64,000 nucleotides of DNA from Theropithecus gelada (Eukaryota; Chordata; Mammalia; Primates; Cercopithecidae): the NCBI RefSeq assembly GCF_003255815.1, contig NC_037674.1, positions 1,138,365-1,202,364 of the forward strand. The letters are read 5' to 3'. The translations under genes were made by a program, and so were the position numbers. Of this stretch, positions 22,594-34,979 are shown one piece after another (within the stretch, counting starts at the first letter, position 1; every line of letters starts with the position of its first letter). Under the pieces are notes generated by a model. The model searched no databases, was not told where the DNA came from, and saw only the letters and a list, made by a program, of their open reading frames with translations.

Positions 22594-23129
22594 CTTTAAT
22601 AAACATCCAATTCAACTTTTAAAAATGTGATGACATCATGTCTAAGAAGTTCAAAATCTTAGTTTCTATTTCAATAGAAATACAAATTGTTTGCGTCTGC
22701 AATTTCCATAGACCTTGTCCATCAGTTTTCATGAGTGGCCTGTATTCCAGAGGTAGACAGTGGCCGTGTGCTTTATCCTCCCCACTTCCACACCCACCCT
22801 GAAACTATACACCCTGAAGAAAAATAAAGCTTAGGCATTTCTATTTAGTTCAGGGGTCTAAGCTACCTAGTAAAGAAGGGTGCTCTGCACAAACACCTGT
22901 TGGCATGACTTCCTCTTCGGGGAAAGCCCAAGGGAGTTCAGGAAGGTTATCTCAGCTGAGTCTATTACATATAGGATGCTTTGGGGATGATCCTGGTCTC
23001 ACAGAATCCTAGAAAAACTTTCTTCTTGACCTTGGAGGGATGAGTGAATATAAATGCTGGCATCTTACCACAGTCAGAAGTAAACCTCCTAATTTAAACA
23101 CAAACTATAATAACACTTTTTGACATTGG

Positions 23130-24890
23130 CTTTTTTTTTTCACTCAGCACAATGCCATTGACACATTTAACCGCTGCTGCATTAATAGTTTGTTCTTTCC
23201 TACTGCTGATATCATGGCTTGGGTGTTCCATAGTTTCGTTAGCCATTCACTTGTTGAGGGATATTTTGGTTGTGTCCAGTTCTTGGTGATTACATGAACA
23301 TTCATGTCAGTGTAACAATATCATCCTATTTCAAGTGACTTTCTTGGAGACACATTGTAGCTGGGTCATGCTTTATTTTTTTAATCCTCTCTGCTAACTT
23401 CTGTTTTTTTCTCTGGTATGTTCCAGCAATTTACATTGAAAGTAATTATTAATATTAAGATGTAATTATATTGTGTTTCCTGTTTGTTTGTTCCTTTATA
23501 ATATCTTGTTTTCTTTTTCCTGCCTTCATATGGGTTATCTCAACATATTTTATAATTTTATTTTGCTTTATCTACAGTGTTTTTGAGGCACATCACTCTT
23601 TGTGGCCTTTTTAGTGATTCCTCCAGTATTACAAATACATAATTTATCATATTTAACATTTTACCAGTTTGAATGAAATGTAGAAACCTTATTTTCCCTT
23701 ACTCTTCCTTGATTTTAATATAATTGTCTTAAATATTTCCTTTAATTAGTTTAATAATTACATCAAGTAGCATTATGATTTTTTGCTTCAACCATTATAA
23801 GTAATTTAGAAAACTCAAAAGGCAAAGGAAAGTCCATTTTACTTACCCACATTTTCACTTTTTGTGTTTTTTTCTTCCTTTCTTTTGTTAAAAATTCTTC
23901 TCTTATCATTTTCTATTTCAAGAAATTCCATTAGCCATTATTTTAGGGGACATCTGTTAGTGACAAATTCTCTTTGTTCTTCTTCGCATGAGAATGAATT
24001 TCTCCTTTATTCTTAAAAGATACTCTCATTCGGTATAGAATTCTGGGTTGACTGTTCTTTCTATTCAGCATTAAAAAATGCTGTGCCACTTCCTTCTTGC
24101 GTCCATAGTTTGGATAAGAATCCATTGTTATCCAACTTTTTTTTTTTTTATAGGCAAGGCGACATGTTTCTTTGCTACTCTCAATAATTTTTCTTCAGTT
24201 TTTAAGAGTTTGATTATGATGTGTCTTTACCTAACATTCTTTGGATTTAACCTATTTGGGATTAATTCAGCTTCTTGGATCTCTAGATTTATGCCTTTTG
24301 GCAAATTTGAGTATTTTTTATCCATTGTTTCTTTGAATACTTTTTTTTAGCCTCATTCTATTTCTCTTTTTCTGGAACTTCAATAACACAAATGTTGGAT
24401 CATTTCCCTCTCTAACATATGTCAACATTTGGAGATATCCCTAAACTCAGTTGATTATTATTTTCAATATATTTCCTCTCTGTTGCTCAGATTGGTTAAT
24501 TTTTGTTGTTCTGTCTCACGGTTCACTGATTCTTTCCTCTGTCTTTTCTTCTTTTGTTAAGCATATCCAGTGAGCTTTTCATTTTGGCGTTGTATTTTTC
24601 AGTGCTAAAAATTCCACTGAGTTCTTCTTTATATCCTCTATTTCTTTGTGGAGCTTTTCTATTTTTTCATTTAGTTGAAGCATGTGTGCATTTGCTCATT
24701 GAAGCACATTTATGACTGATATGTTAAAATCCTAATCAGATAATTCCAACAACTGTGTCATCTTGATACTGGCATTTTCTTTTTGATATGATGAATGATA
24801 TTTTACTGTATGCTGGACATTTCTTGTATTATTTTATCAGACTAAAATATTACACAGAAAATCTTTAAAGTAGCCATACTTACAACATAT
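23130..24890 (-). mobile_element. Old L1M element, antisense, 3' portion
   Basis: The plus strand reads the reverse complement of L1M ORF2 end and 3' UTR: TTTCACTCAGCACAATGCC, CACTTGTTGAGGGATATTTTG, then GTTTGATTATGATGTGTC and CCAACAACTGTGTCATCTTG. Divergence is high, so the copy predates primates or is early primate. Confidence 0.75.
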
Positions 24891-25439
24891 TTAGAACAAA
24901 AACATTAATATAAAGATTAATAAAAGAAATTAAAATTTCTGCACATCAAATGCATAAGAGGAGAAAGATGCTATCCATTGGAAAAATGTATTTATTTTAC
25001 ATAACCAATGGATCTTCAGGATGTTTCATATTATCTAACAACATGAAATATCTATTCAGGTTTATTCTCATGTGAGAAATGTTTCAAAGTTTTCCTAACC
25101 TAAGATTCACTTTCTGATCTGAGAAATCTTGATCTAATCTAACATTATAATCCTAACATTTTTCTAGAAATTTAACATTTCTAGTTTTACCATTTTAGTA
25201 TAATCCATTTTAAGTAAATTTTTGTGTATGGCAGGAGGTGGATATTGAAATTCACTTTCATGATGTAATTATTAGGTTTAGAGTTCTATAATATCCAGTA
25301 GCTCAAAGACATTGATATTGTTCAGCTCCTCCATTCCTTTACTGGCTTTTTGGTTGTTGACTGGTTTAATCACTTAAATAAGTGGACAAATGTGCTTGTT
25401 TGTGTACACTGCTGATAGAAGTATATTTAAATATTAAAC

Positions 25440-27030
25440 TGTGATTGATTTTTAAAATTTATCCTCTTCTCAGTTTTTGTTTATTTTAATATGAAGCTGT
25501 AATACTAGGTACGGGTGCATTTATGAAAGTCTTGTCTCTCTGTTGAATTTACCCTTTTATTATTATTATATGCTCTTACTTATTTCTATGTTGAATTCTT
25601 AGCTATGCCTTTTATTATATTTTCATATTTTTTCAACAGATTACAATAAGATTTCTTAACATATCTACTTAGAATTTTTTTAGTATTACTTCACTCGTTT
25701 TTGTACCACATAGGAACATGGTTCCATATGTCCCCTAACCTCATTGCTATTTATGGCCTATATTTTATTTTTTCTTATGTCATAAGTCTCATCTTGCATT
25801 GTTATTATTTTGACTTTAATTGAAAGAATAAAAATAGAAAACTAGTTTTTTAAAATTTCACCACATGCTTACCATTTCTGATGTTTTTCATTACTTCTTA
25901 TAAATCCATTTTTCTGTTTATTATTTCTATTACCTAATTAGTTTGTTTTAGAATTTTTACTATGGTTTTAGATTTTCTGTGACAAATTAACACAGATTTT
26001 GTTTATCTAAAAAAACTTCATTCTGATGAAATTTTTGAAGTACATTTTCTCTGGATATAGAATTTCAATACTTTAAAGCCAGCAATTAAATATCTTCTGG
26101 TTTCCATTATTGCATATGAAGAATCAGTTAGTCATATTTTTGCTCCTCCACATACGACAGGACATTTTTGTTTATCTACTTGCAAGTATTACCTTTATTT
26201 TTGATTGTCATCATTTAGACTATGATACTTTTCTTTGTATTTCTCCTGCTTGTATCTCACTAAGCTGTTTGAATTTGTAGGCTGGTATTTTTCACCAAAC
26301 ATTGGAATTTCTTAACCACATTTTTTCAAAAATATTTTTCCTCATTCTTTTTTTCTTATTATTCTGATTTTAACTATCGCCTCAGTTATAGTCACTTATA
26401 GTTTTGTTATACATATTCGTATTGTACCACAGATCACTGGTACATTCTTTCTTTTAATCTTTTTATTCCCTTGTTCTTCAGATTACATAATTTTCATCTG
26501 ATGGTCTTCAATTTTATATAACCTTTTATTTCTGCCATCTTCAATCTGCTCTTAAGTTTAGTGAATTTTTCAATCAAGATATTATATATTTCATTCTAGA
26601 ATTTCTTTTTGTATACTTTCTGTGATGAGATGACTCATCTGTTCATTAATTAAAATCATATTGTCCTTTAAGTCCTCAGACATTGTTATAATAGCTATTG
26701 TTAAAGTCCATGCCTACTGAGTCAGCATTAGATTTCTCTTTGCTTTTTATTAATCCTTCTTTCTTTGTAATCATGGGTCACATTTTTCTACATCTTAGAG
26801 TGTCTAATAAGTTCTTATTATAACTCCTTATAATTTAAAGAGTCTGCATGATATTATCTTTTTAAGAAGCCCTTTGAATTCTTATGACAGGTTCTCCTTG
26901 ATCTTGTTATTGCTTGGTTCAAGCTTCATCAAATGACATTTAGAGTACCCCCTTTACTTCTAGGCACAGACTTTTTGGTGTCTCAACTAGACACTAACCA
27001 TCTTATTAAATAAAGTTCCTCAGTTCTTCT
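25440..27030 (-). mobile_element. Second old L1M 3' segment, antisense
   Basis: It repeats the kind and order of text seen at 23.6-24.9 kb, for example TTCATTCTGATGAAATTTTTG, TTCACCAAACATTGGAATTTC and GTTAAAGTCCATGCCTACTG, but is more diverged. Bases 24890-25440 between them are AT-rich and probably also L1-derived. Confidence 0.6.
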
Positions 27031-28145
27031 GGCTATAAATTTATTATCTGACTGCACTGTGAAATTCTAGCTTCTGTATCTTGAGCCCAGAACAACTATT
27101 CTCTGTAGGATTTTCATAGTCTCAAGTTGTACAAACATAGTTATATATTATATCACTTTGAAGTTTATCTTTAGATATCTTATGTACAGTGACATCTAAT
27201 ACATGTAACCATGAAGCCATAACCCCAAGGGTTAGTCACAAAATCTGTGTTGATTTGCCTACAGTTCTATCATGTATTTTCTATAAGCATGCAAAACTAG
27301 TATAGGTAGAGGATATTACAGGCTAATTAATCTCTTGGCCTCTGGTCTACCCAGGCCCAGTGCTTTGTTCTTGAACACACAAATTAAAAAAAAAAACACA
27401 GAGAAATAACAATGCAGATATGAAAGATGTTGCAGAGATTTGAAATTGAGGCAGCTTCCTCTTTGCTATAGGAATTTTTTTTGGGGGAAACAATCTGTAT
27501 ATTCAGTCTTATATATTACCTGTCTTCAAAAAATCAAAACATTGAAAGTTTCCTGTCAGAAAGAAAAACTGACATAATATATGTTGCACAGTTCTAAAAC
27601 TACTGAAAGTTAGTGTTTTATTAAGAAGACTTTGGGAACCAGAGAAAAATTCATGAAAAGACTGAGTTTTAGTGTGTGGCTTACAGCTGAAAAAAAATGA
27701 TCATTTTCTCGTTTGCTGGTAAAGTTGCTATATATAAGCAGAGCTTCAATTATTGATAAACTGTTTTTACCAATATTATGTCCTCAGTCCTCAGAGGTGT
27801 GTGGTAAATTCTGCTTCCTGACATTAATGTAGGGGGACTTTTGAGTTGACAGGTTCTGGGATGTGCCTATGTTTTGGTGATCATATCAGCCTGTGATACA
27901 GGATACTATCACAATTTATTTACTCTGAATCTCCTACCCCATCTTGATTTATGTAGCACACATAGAATCCCATCGTGAGAAAGAATAGCCTCACTTGGCT
28001 TCTTAAGAGAAAAGTCTAAGCACAGTTCAAGTAACCCTCAAATTAGATCATTCACATTTAAATAGTTTTTTACATTGAAGGCATTTTATGAATGCTTCTA
28101 TATTAAAATTATGCAAATTTATGGAAGAGAGTTTTTGAAACTCAC

Positions 28146-28298
28146 CTAATGCTGTTCTTGCTGGTGTAGCATCTTTTTTGATCCAAAATGACACCCAGGA
28201 TAAAACCACAGTCAGTATACAGGGAATGTATGTCTGAATAGTGAAGTATCCCATTCTTCTACTCAATTCAAAATATATAGTCATGACAACATAATCAC
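28146..28298 (-). CDS. GABRG3: GABRG3 exon 7: end of extracellular domain and M1
   Basis: A 153-nt internal coding exon of the GABA-A receptor gamma-3 subunit, part of a pentameric ligand-gated chloride channel in the neuronal plasma membrane. It begins after a TTTTATTACAG acceptor with GT completing a glycine codon, and ends in TTAG before a GTGAGT donor. The translation runs GDYVVMTIYFELSRRMGYF, then the M1 helix (starting near TIQTYIPCILTVVLSW), then the M1-M2 linker KKDATPARTALG. The first part is the last beta strand of the ligand-binding domain. Length and phase match the 153-nt exon of other gamma genes. ELSRR, TIYF and WIKKDATPART fit my memory of gamma-3 rather than gamma-2 (DLSRR, SVYF, WINKDAVPART) and identify the paralogue. 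The next exon in the transcript is 7.26 kb away at 20881. No stop or frameshift is present. Confidence 0.97.
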
Positions 28299-29109
28299 CT
28301 GTAATAAAATATTGCCAAAAATAAGACAACTTTGATGGATCAAAAATAATTCAGGAAAATAATTTTATAATTTATTTTGTTAAATGAATGACTTGGATAA
28401 AAATGCATAACTACAACAATATCAAATCAAGAAATGGTCAAAATTCTGGTTTTCTTAAATTTAATTTTCATAGTATCCATGGCTGTACCAGGCATTTAAT
28501 CGGTCAGTGTAAAGGGCACAAAACGAACATACTCATGGATACAGTGAAAACACATGCATATCTTTTCCATGACAGGCCATGACTTGATGAGCTATCATTG
28601 CTTGAGTCCTTCCATAGGTTGTATGATTAAATTCAAGAGTAATAGGTAAACTCAACCCTCAAAGAGACCCAGGGTTATTTTAAGGGATGCTTTTCCAATT
28701 AATAACAAAGCTATCATATCTTACATAAACTTGTGTAACCATTTGATATTTTTATTTATTTATACCATTAAGTTTTGCTTATCAACTTTGCACTTTGTTT
28801 TACTTAATGTATGTATATTTATCTTATCCTTTTGTAACTCCAGGATTTAAGTTGTGCCAACCCAGAAACAAACAGAAGTGATCCTTTCCTAACATTCCAC
28901 TCTCTTCTACCAAAGCAGAGCCACACCATAAAGAAGTTGGGAGCAATGTAGATGTTATTGGAGATTCCATAAGACCCCCTAGGGGCTTGAAAGAGGGTGC
29001 ATGCTTAACATTGTACATTTTGTCCCCAAAGCATCTCCATTCATTCTTGTCTAGGCCAGCTCTTGCCGAGATTATCTCCTCATCCTCATCCTCCCCATTT
29101 GAATCCTCC

Positions 29110-29870
29110 ACCCCTTTAGCCTGCTGGATTCAGCCATCCAGTGCCTGAAATCCACCATGTCCAGAACTGAACTATCACCTTCCCCATGCCAATACTGCTC
29201 TTCTTTCAGGTCTGTCTCTCACTTGTTCAAGGAGGAAACCAAAAAGCCACCTCTGACTCCTCCTTTTCTCTTCTCAATGGTTCTATCTGATCCACTGCTC
29301 TCAAATCATTTCCCCATCTAGTCCAAGCTACCACCTTCTGCCCATAGATCCAAGCTTGTCTCCTAATGAGCAGTCCTTCTGGCTCTAAATCATTCTACCT
29401 ACTGCCGTCAAAGGGAACTTTCTAAAACACAAGTATCATTTTAGCCTTCTCCTTATTAGCTGCCCTTGTACAACTCTGACATTTTCATGTGGTCCACATC
29501 ATTCTGCATTAGACACTCCTTGCCCTGTGCTCTTTACACTCTTGGCATGTGGTCTGCCCAGGCCCTCAGACTTGCCAAAACCCTTCCCCACATGCCTCTG
29601 AATCCCTTCCCATCAGCATATATGCTCTTTTTTTTTCTTTCCCCAACATCTATATAGTTCCTATTCACTCATTAAGCTTAAAAATCTATTAGTGCCCCAG
29701 GAACTCTTCCCTGACATCTTCCCATAAATTGATGGATTTGTTTCTAAAATTACTGATACAATATCTATCTTAAAACCAATAAACTGGTTGGTTTGTAGAA
29801 TATGTCTCTCTTGTTTACCAGTGTTGGCTAACCATAATAAATTAATTAATATTTGCTGAATGAAAAGACT
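29110..29870 (+). mobile_element. L2 element, sense, long fragment
   Basis: Tracks L2 over about 0.75 kb: CTCCTCCTTTTCTCTTCTC, TAGTCCAAGCTACCACC, TTTCTAAAACACAAGTATC, CTTGCCCTGTGCTC and GGAACTCTTCCCTGACATC in the expected order. Confidence 0.75.
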
Positions 29871-29881
29871 ATCACTGAAGT

Positions 29882-29883
<2 letters not shown>

Positions 29884-29927
<44 letters not shown>

Positions 29928-30220
29928 CAGAGTTTCACTCTTGTCACCCAGGCTAGAGTGAAAATGGTGCAATCTTGGCTCACTGCAACCTCTGCCTCCC
30001 AGGTTCAAGCAATTCTCTTGCCTCAGCCTCCCAAGTAGCTGGGACTACAGGCATGTGCCACCACGTCTGGCTAATTCTTTTTTTTTGTTGTTGTATTTTT
30101 AGTAGAGGTGGGGTTTCACTATGTTGGCCAGGCTGGTCTTGAACTCCTGACCTCAGGTAATCCACCTGCCTCGGCCTCCCAAAATGCTGGGATTATAGGC
30201 GTGAGCCACCACGCCCAGCC
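29884..30220 (-). mobile_element. Alu element, antisense, with 41-base T run
   Basis: A T run (29884-29924, the reversed A tail) is followed by a complete antisense Alu ending GTGAGCCACCACGCCCAGCC. S-like sequence. Confidence 0.95.
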
Positions 30221-30914
30221 CGAAGTTCAGTTTTTACTTAAAAGATTGATAGGGAGACGGTATTGGGCTCAGATGAAAACTATGCTTCCAATAAATTAGA
30301 ATTTTTTGCAGGATGAAATATTCTGTTGTGGCAATATTTAGAGTTGTTGATAGAAACATCAACTTTGATACCATTTACCAAGAAACATTTAAAAATTTAA
30401 ACAAATTAGTATTTCAGTACAAAGGAATTATGATGATTAGCCTGAAGCAGTAAAAGAGCACAAGTATATATTTTAAAGTAATGTGAATGCCAAAATTACA
30501 TCATTTCCTAAGGAAATGTGATTTGAATTATGTGTGATTCTTAATGCCTATTAATTTTTTGCATAAAATTGCAATCAAAACCCTAGAGGAATAAACAAAC
30601 AAGCTAATATACAGAAAAACAAAGCATAATAAATCACCCTAGGAGTTATGCACAGTCCAAACGGAACATCCAAAGAGTTGAATAATTTCAATTATCACCA
30701 TTGCAGATTACTGACAAGATAAACAGAAAACAACTCCAGACAAGACGCACAATTTATTACAGCAGATCCACCTGCTTTCTCCCTGCCTGGGGTGAGAGGG
30801 GCTCCCCATGCCTGTCCTCAGCACACTCCCTTGCCTAGTTCAGAAGTCTACCTGGGCATCCATGGGCATCCTACTGAGGCTCTGCCTTTCCCAGACATGG
30901 GTGCTTTGCAGGAG

Positions 30915-31150
30915 GGAGGCAGCAGCACCAGTGAAAGTCCCAGTGCTGGGTGCATGAGTGGAGGTGTGCACAATATGGAGGTGTGCAAGATACTGGGAAT
31001 GATGGAGGAGGTGGCACCAGTCAAAATCCCAGTGCTGGGAGCATGACTGGAGGAGTGCACCATGCTGGCAACGATGGAGGAGGCGGCACCAGTCAAAGTC
31101 CCAGTGCTGGGAGGTGTGCACTATGCTGTCAGTGATGGAGGAGGCGGCAG
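30915..31150. repeat. Degenerate tandem repeat, units about 60-90 bp
   Basis: The phrase CACCAGTGAAAGTCCCAGTG or a close variant recurs with CACCAG at 30926, 31015 and 31087 (spacings 89 and 72), each followed by CCAGTGCTGGG and preceded by GATGGAGGAGG in the later copies. Open frames on both strands here are caused by the repeat. Confidence 0.85.
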
Positions 31151-32726
31151 AATGACCCATGAAGATGACTCCTTCCTCGGCGCATATTCAGAGGAAAGGC
31201 AGGACCTGAAGCTAGTTATTTCCAATCCCAAATACTTGTTTTATTTATTTCATTAGGCAGCAATCCATTCTCAATAATTGCTTTTTAGCATTAAACGTAG
31301 AAATACAATTTGCCCCGGGATGATGTTTTGAAACACCACAGTGGACTAGTTGCAGCTTTTCTATTTCCTTATTTATTCATTTATTTCAGAGTTAGTAAGT
31401 TCCATATCTGGTAGTTCCCACCACCAGAGAGAGACTGACATGCATTTATTTGCTCTCAGTGATTCCAAGTTCACATTCTCAGAAAGCCTCTGAGAGGGTC
31501 AATTTCAGACAGGTCAGAATCAGATAAATAAAACCCATGGTGTAGAAGATTGTATTGGCTTAGGTTAGGTCGCTGCCCATCTTGGACACATCGACTTCAA
31601 CTAAGGCAGGTTCAGGTAAGACCATGGCAGCTCCCAGGTTGGCTGTGGAAGGAGGAGCAGTTCCCCGAAGATGGGGCTTTATCCCCAGAAGAAAGACAGG
31701 TTGACGGGTAGGGACAACAGAGGAAATCTGGCTTGGAAACACCAAAGGAAGTAAATGTACAAATTTTCTTTGTCATATCATTTAATGACTCTATATTGAA
31801 GTATATTTCCATGTTTCTCAGAGAACATAAAATTATTCTTTATTCACACTTCACACAATTAGTTTCTTGTAAAATCAAAGGACATGGTACATTTAAAGAC
31901 CTTTTTATTTTACTAAACTTTGTTTGTAAAATTATTATTTTAATGAATCATTAGGTAGATAATTTATTATTGAAAAAGGAAGTTGGTAGGGGTGTTATTT
32001 TTTTTTTTTTCTGAAAATGCTAACCAGCTGCTAGATAACGTCTTGTGAGCCACATTAGTAAATTACCAAATATATAAGCAAATTTACAATTTTTAAATTC
32101 TAGGTTTCTGTTTTGGAATTTGCTAGCAACATAGTATCTTGTGCTTTAAAAGTCCAATTGTGTTTCAGGAAGAAATCTTCACAGAAAATTAAAAAAAGGA
32201 AAACCCTTTACAGAATGTATTTCTAATATATGAGCTCTAAAGATGTTCCCACCTGAATTTATCATCCCATTTAATCGGTAAGTTTGGAAGTTCATATAGA
32301 TATTTTCAATACTCCAACTCCTCCACAGACTAGGTGAATCTTTTGTAATTTACCCCAGCATTATCCTCAGAGGATATATACTATTTCAAAACCATTCTTA
32401 ACTCATGTCATAGATACCACATTTCTTTATCGCATCTCTGGCACCAAAAACATCCTTTGAGTCTCCTTTAAATGTTGTTATTTCCCTCCATCTCCTCTCC
32501 TTCTCATGGCCATCTCTTCCTCCGCCCATTACAGATACACCCAGCCTGGTTTCCTTTCAAAATTGCCTAAGCTTAATACTCTTTGAAAAGCCACCTGAGG
32601 CCTAGAGATTAACAAGCAATGCTCAGTCAAAAAGCCTAATGTTCTCCATCTTATTCTTCAAGTTCACCCTGAGGTAACTTGTCTTTTTCTTCTCTTTATT
32701 ACATTTATTTATAAAAAGAAGTTCCA

Positions 32727-33032
32727 GCCGGTCACGGTGACTCAAGCCTGTAATTCCAGCAATTTGGAAAGCCGAGTTGGGTGGATCACCCGAGGTCAGC
32801 AGTTCAAAACCCACCTGGCCAATGTGGTGAAACCCCATCTCTACTAAAAATACAAAAAGTTAGTTGGGTGTGGTGGTGGACGCCTGTAATCCCAGCTACT
32901 TGGGAGGCTGAGGCAGGAGAATCTCTTGAACCTGGGAGGCAGAGGTTGCAGTGAGCCGAGATAGTGCCACTCTATTCCAGCCTGGGCAATGAGAGCAAAA
33001 CTCTGTCTCAAAAAAAAAATTAAGAAACATTT
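32727..33032 (+). mobile_element. Alu element
   Basis: Starts GCCGGTCACGGTGACTCA and ends with an A-rich tail. Flanked by AAAAAGAAGTT on both sides (about 32713-32723 and 33033-33043). Confidence 0.93.
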
Positions 33033-33339
33033 AAAAAGAAGTTTCTCATTTTAGGGAAATTAAATTTATCAACCTTTTATTTTACCATTCATACCATTTG
33101 TGTCATTCTTGAGAATTTGTTCCTTAACCCAGGACCATCAAGTTTCCTTATACAAGTTTTGCTTTTCTTCCGGTTTCCCTTCTATGCAATTACTACTTCT
33201 CCAATTCAAGTTCTCTGAATTCCATGATTAGTGGCTGTACCATCATTTATTGTGACCTCTGGTCATCCGCAGGGCCACCTCTCTTTTATTTGTGTGTTCG
33301 TATCTGTACGAATCTGTGCGTGTGTTTTAATTCCGACAC

Positions 33340-33903
33340 ATAACCACACTGACTTAATCAGCATAACCGTGGCAGACACAGGCTAAAGTGACCCCCAGTT
33401 AGTCATACAGTCGTATCGTTCCCTCCTCGTGAGTGTGGGCAAAACCTGATTTGGTTTCACTTAATGGATCAACTCCCTTGATTGAATTTCTTTATACGGC
33501 AAAGATGAATAAATTTTGCAAATGTAATTAAGACCCAAAAATCTGTTGATTTCAAGTTAATCAAAGAAAGATTATCCTGGGGGACCCTGACTTAATCAGG
33601 CGAAAGATGTTAAAAGAAAGACTGAGCCTTTCATGAAGAGAGAGACTGTCCTCTGGTCTCTACAGCTGCAAATAATAATTCTGTCAACAACTTGAGTTTG
33701 GAAATTTGATTCTTCCACAGTCAAGTCTCCAGATGAGACTGAAGCTCAGCCAACTCCTTAATTGCAGCCCTAAGAGCCTAAGCAAAGTTCCCAGCCAAGC
33801 CACACCTAATTCATAGAAATTACAGGGTCATAAATGTGTTTTGTTTTAAACTACTGAGTTTGTGGCAATTTGTTAAACTGAAATGGAAAACTAATATAAT
33901 AGC
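33340..33903 (+). mobile_element. MLT1-type (ERVL-MaLR) LTR, sense
   Basis: It matches remembered MLT1 text: ATGAATAAATTTTGCAAATG, AAAGATTATCCTGGGGG, and at the 3' end TGTTTTAAACTACTGAGTTTG then GGCAATTTGTTAA and GAAAACTAATATAAT. A non-coding LTR relic. Confidence 0.7.
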
Positions 33904-33934
33904 ACTGGTCACAAGCAGAGAAGCTGCCAATCTT

Positions 33935-34560
33935 TGTATTCTTCTCCATGGATGCCTTGGCTTTTCTTGGGTCTTTGTGCTTCCATAAAAATTGTAGAAT
34001 CTGTTTGAAAATTTTTCACAAACACTGTTGGTATTTTGATTGGAATAAATTATGCATCCTCATTTATTTAGATAATCAGTGTAGCTACCTGAAAGTACAG
34101 CAGTTAAGAAGAAAAAGTATTTGTCATCGTCAAGTTTTATCTATTTCGATTTGAATATCCTTCAATGAAATGTTGAATTACTTCCATAAAGCTCTGGCAA
34201 GTCTTTTGTTAGATTTAGTTCTTGATACATGTATATTTCTGTTGCTATGGATGATATATTTAAATTAAATTAAAATTACATTTATATTTAAGTTCGTGGT
34301 TTTTTTTTTTCTTCCTGATTTGTTATAACTGTATTAACATGTGTCTCATGTCCTGTTTTCCTGGGACCTGGTTGGCAGATTCATGTCTTCCTTCATTTCA
34401 GGACTTTTTTTTTTTTTCCAATACGGCCTTGAAATATTTTGTTCTATTTGCTTTATTCTTTTCCTCGTCTCACAAACATTAATTATGTGTTTGTGGGCAC
34501 TCTGTTTGATTTACACATCTGTCTTGTTTTCTTACTATTCACTGTTTGAGTGCATTCCTC
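33935..34560 (-). mobile_element. Old L1 ORF2 fragment, antisense
   Basis: Fragments such as ACACTGTTGGTATTTTGATTG and CAAGTCTTTTGTTAGATTTA are the reverse complement of a diverged L1 ORF2 region. The far end is uncertain. Confidence 0.5.
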
Positions 34561-34682
34561 AGTATTAGTAAGCCTGTTCGTCATGTTCCTGACAATATTA
34601 TCAGCAGATTAGATTCTGGAACAGCTACTTGTAATGTGGCTTTCATTTATTTTTTATTTTTATTATTATTATTATTGTTATT

Positions 34683-34979
34683 TTTTGAGATGGAGTCTTG
34701 CACTGTCACTCAGGCTGGAGTGCAGTGGTGCGATCTCGGCTCAGGGCAAGCTCCGCCTCCCAGGTCCATGCCATTCTCCTGCCTCAGCTTCCTGAGTAGC
34801 TGGGACTACAGGGGCCCACCACCATGCCTGGCTAATTTTTTTGTATTTTTTTTTTTTTTTAAGCAGAGATGGAGTTTCACCGTGTTAGCCAGGATGCTCT
34901 CGATCTCCTGACCTCGTGATCTGCTCGCCTTGGCCTCCCAAAGTGCTGGGTTTGCAGGCATGAGCCACCATGCCTGGCC
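34683..34979 (-). mobile_element. AluY-like element, antisense
   Basis: Runs from TTTTTTGAGATGGAGTCTTG to GAGCCACCATGCCTGGCC, preceded by an (ATT)n stretch at about 34645-34682. It carries a T run of 16 at its centre. Confidence 0.93.

Larger units (their letters stand above)
20882..28145 (-). other. GABRG3: GABRG3 intron between exons 7 and 8
   Basis: A 7.26-kb intron starting GTGAGT and ending CCCTGTGCAG. It contains an L2 piece, a rearranged L1 end and a long AT-rich block of old antisense L1M, each listed separately. Bases 27060-28040 show no gene and no repeat that I can name. Confidence 0.9.

Noticed and set aside
28048..28145. In-frame extension beyond the exon 7 donor
   Set aside because: Sequence after ...TTAG is a GTGAGT donor and the downstream codons do not match GABA-A subunits.
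30792..31160. Open frames of 61-106 codons on both strands
   Set aside because: They arise from the degenerate tandem repeat; both strands are open at once and no family is recognised.
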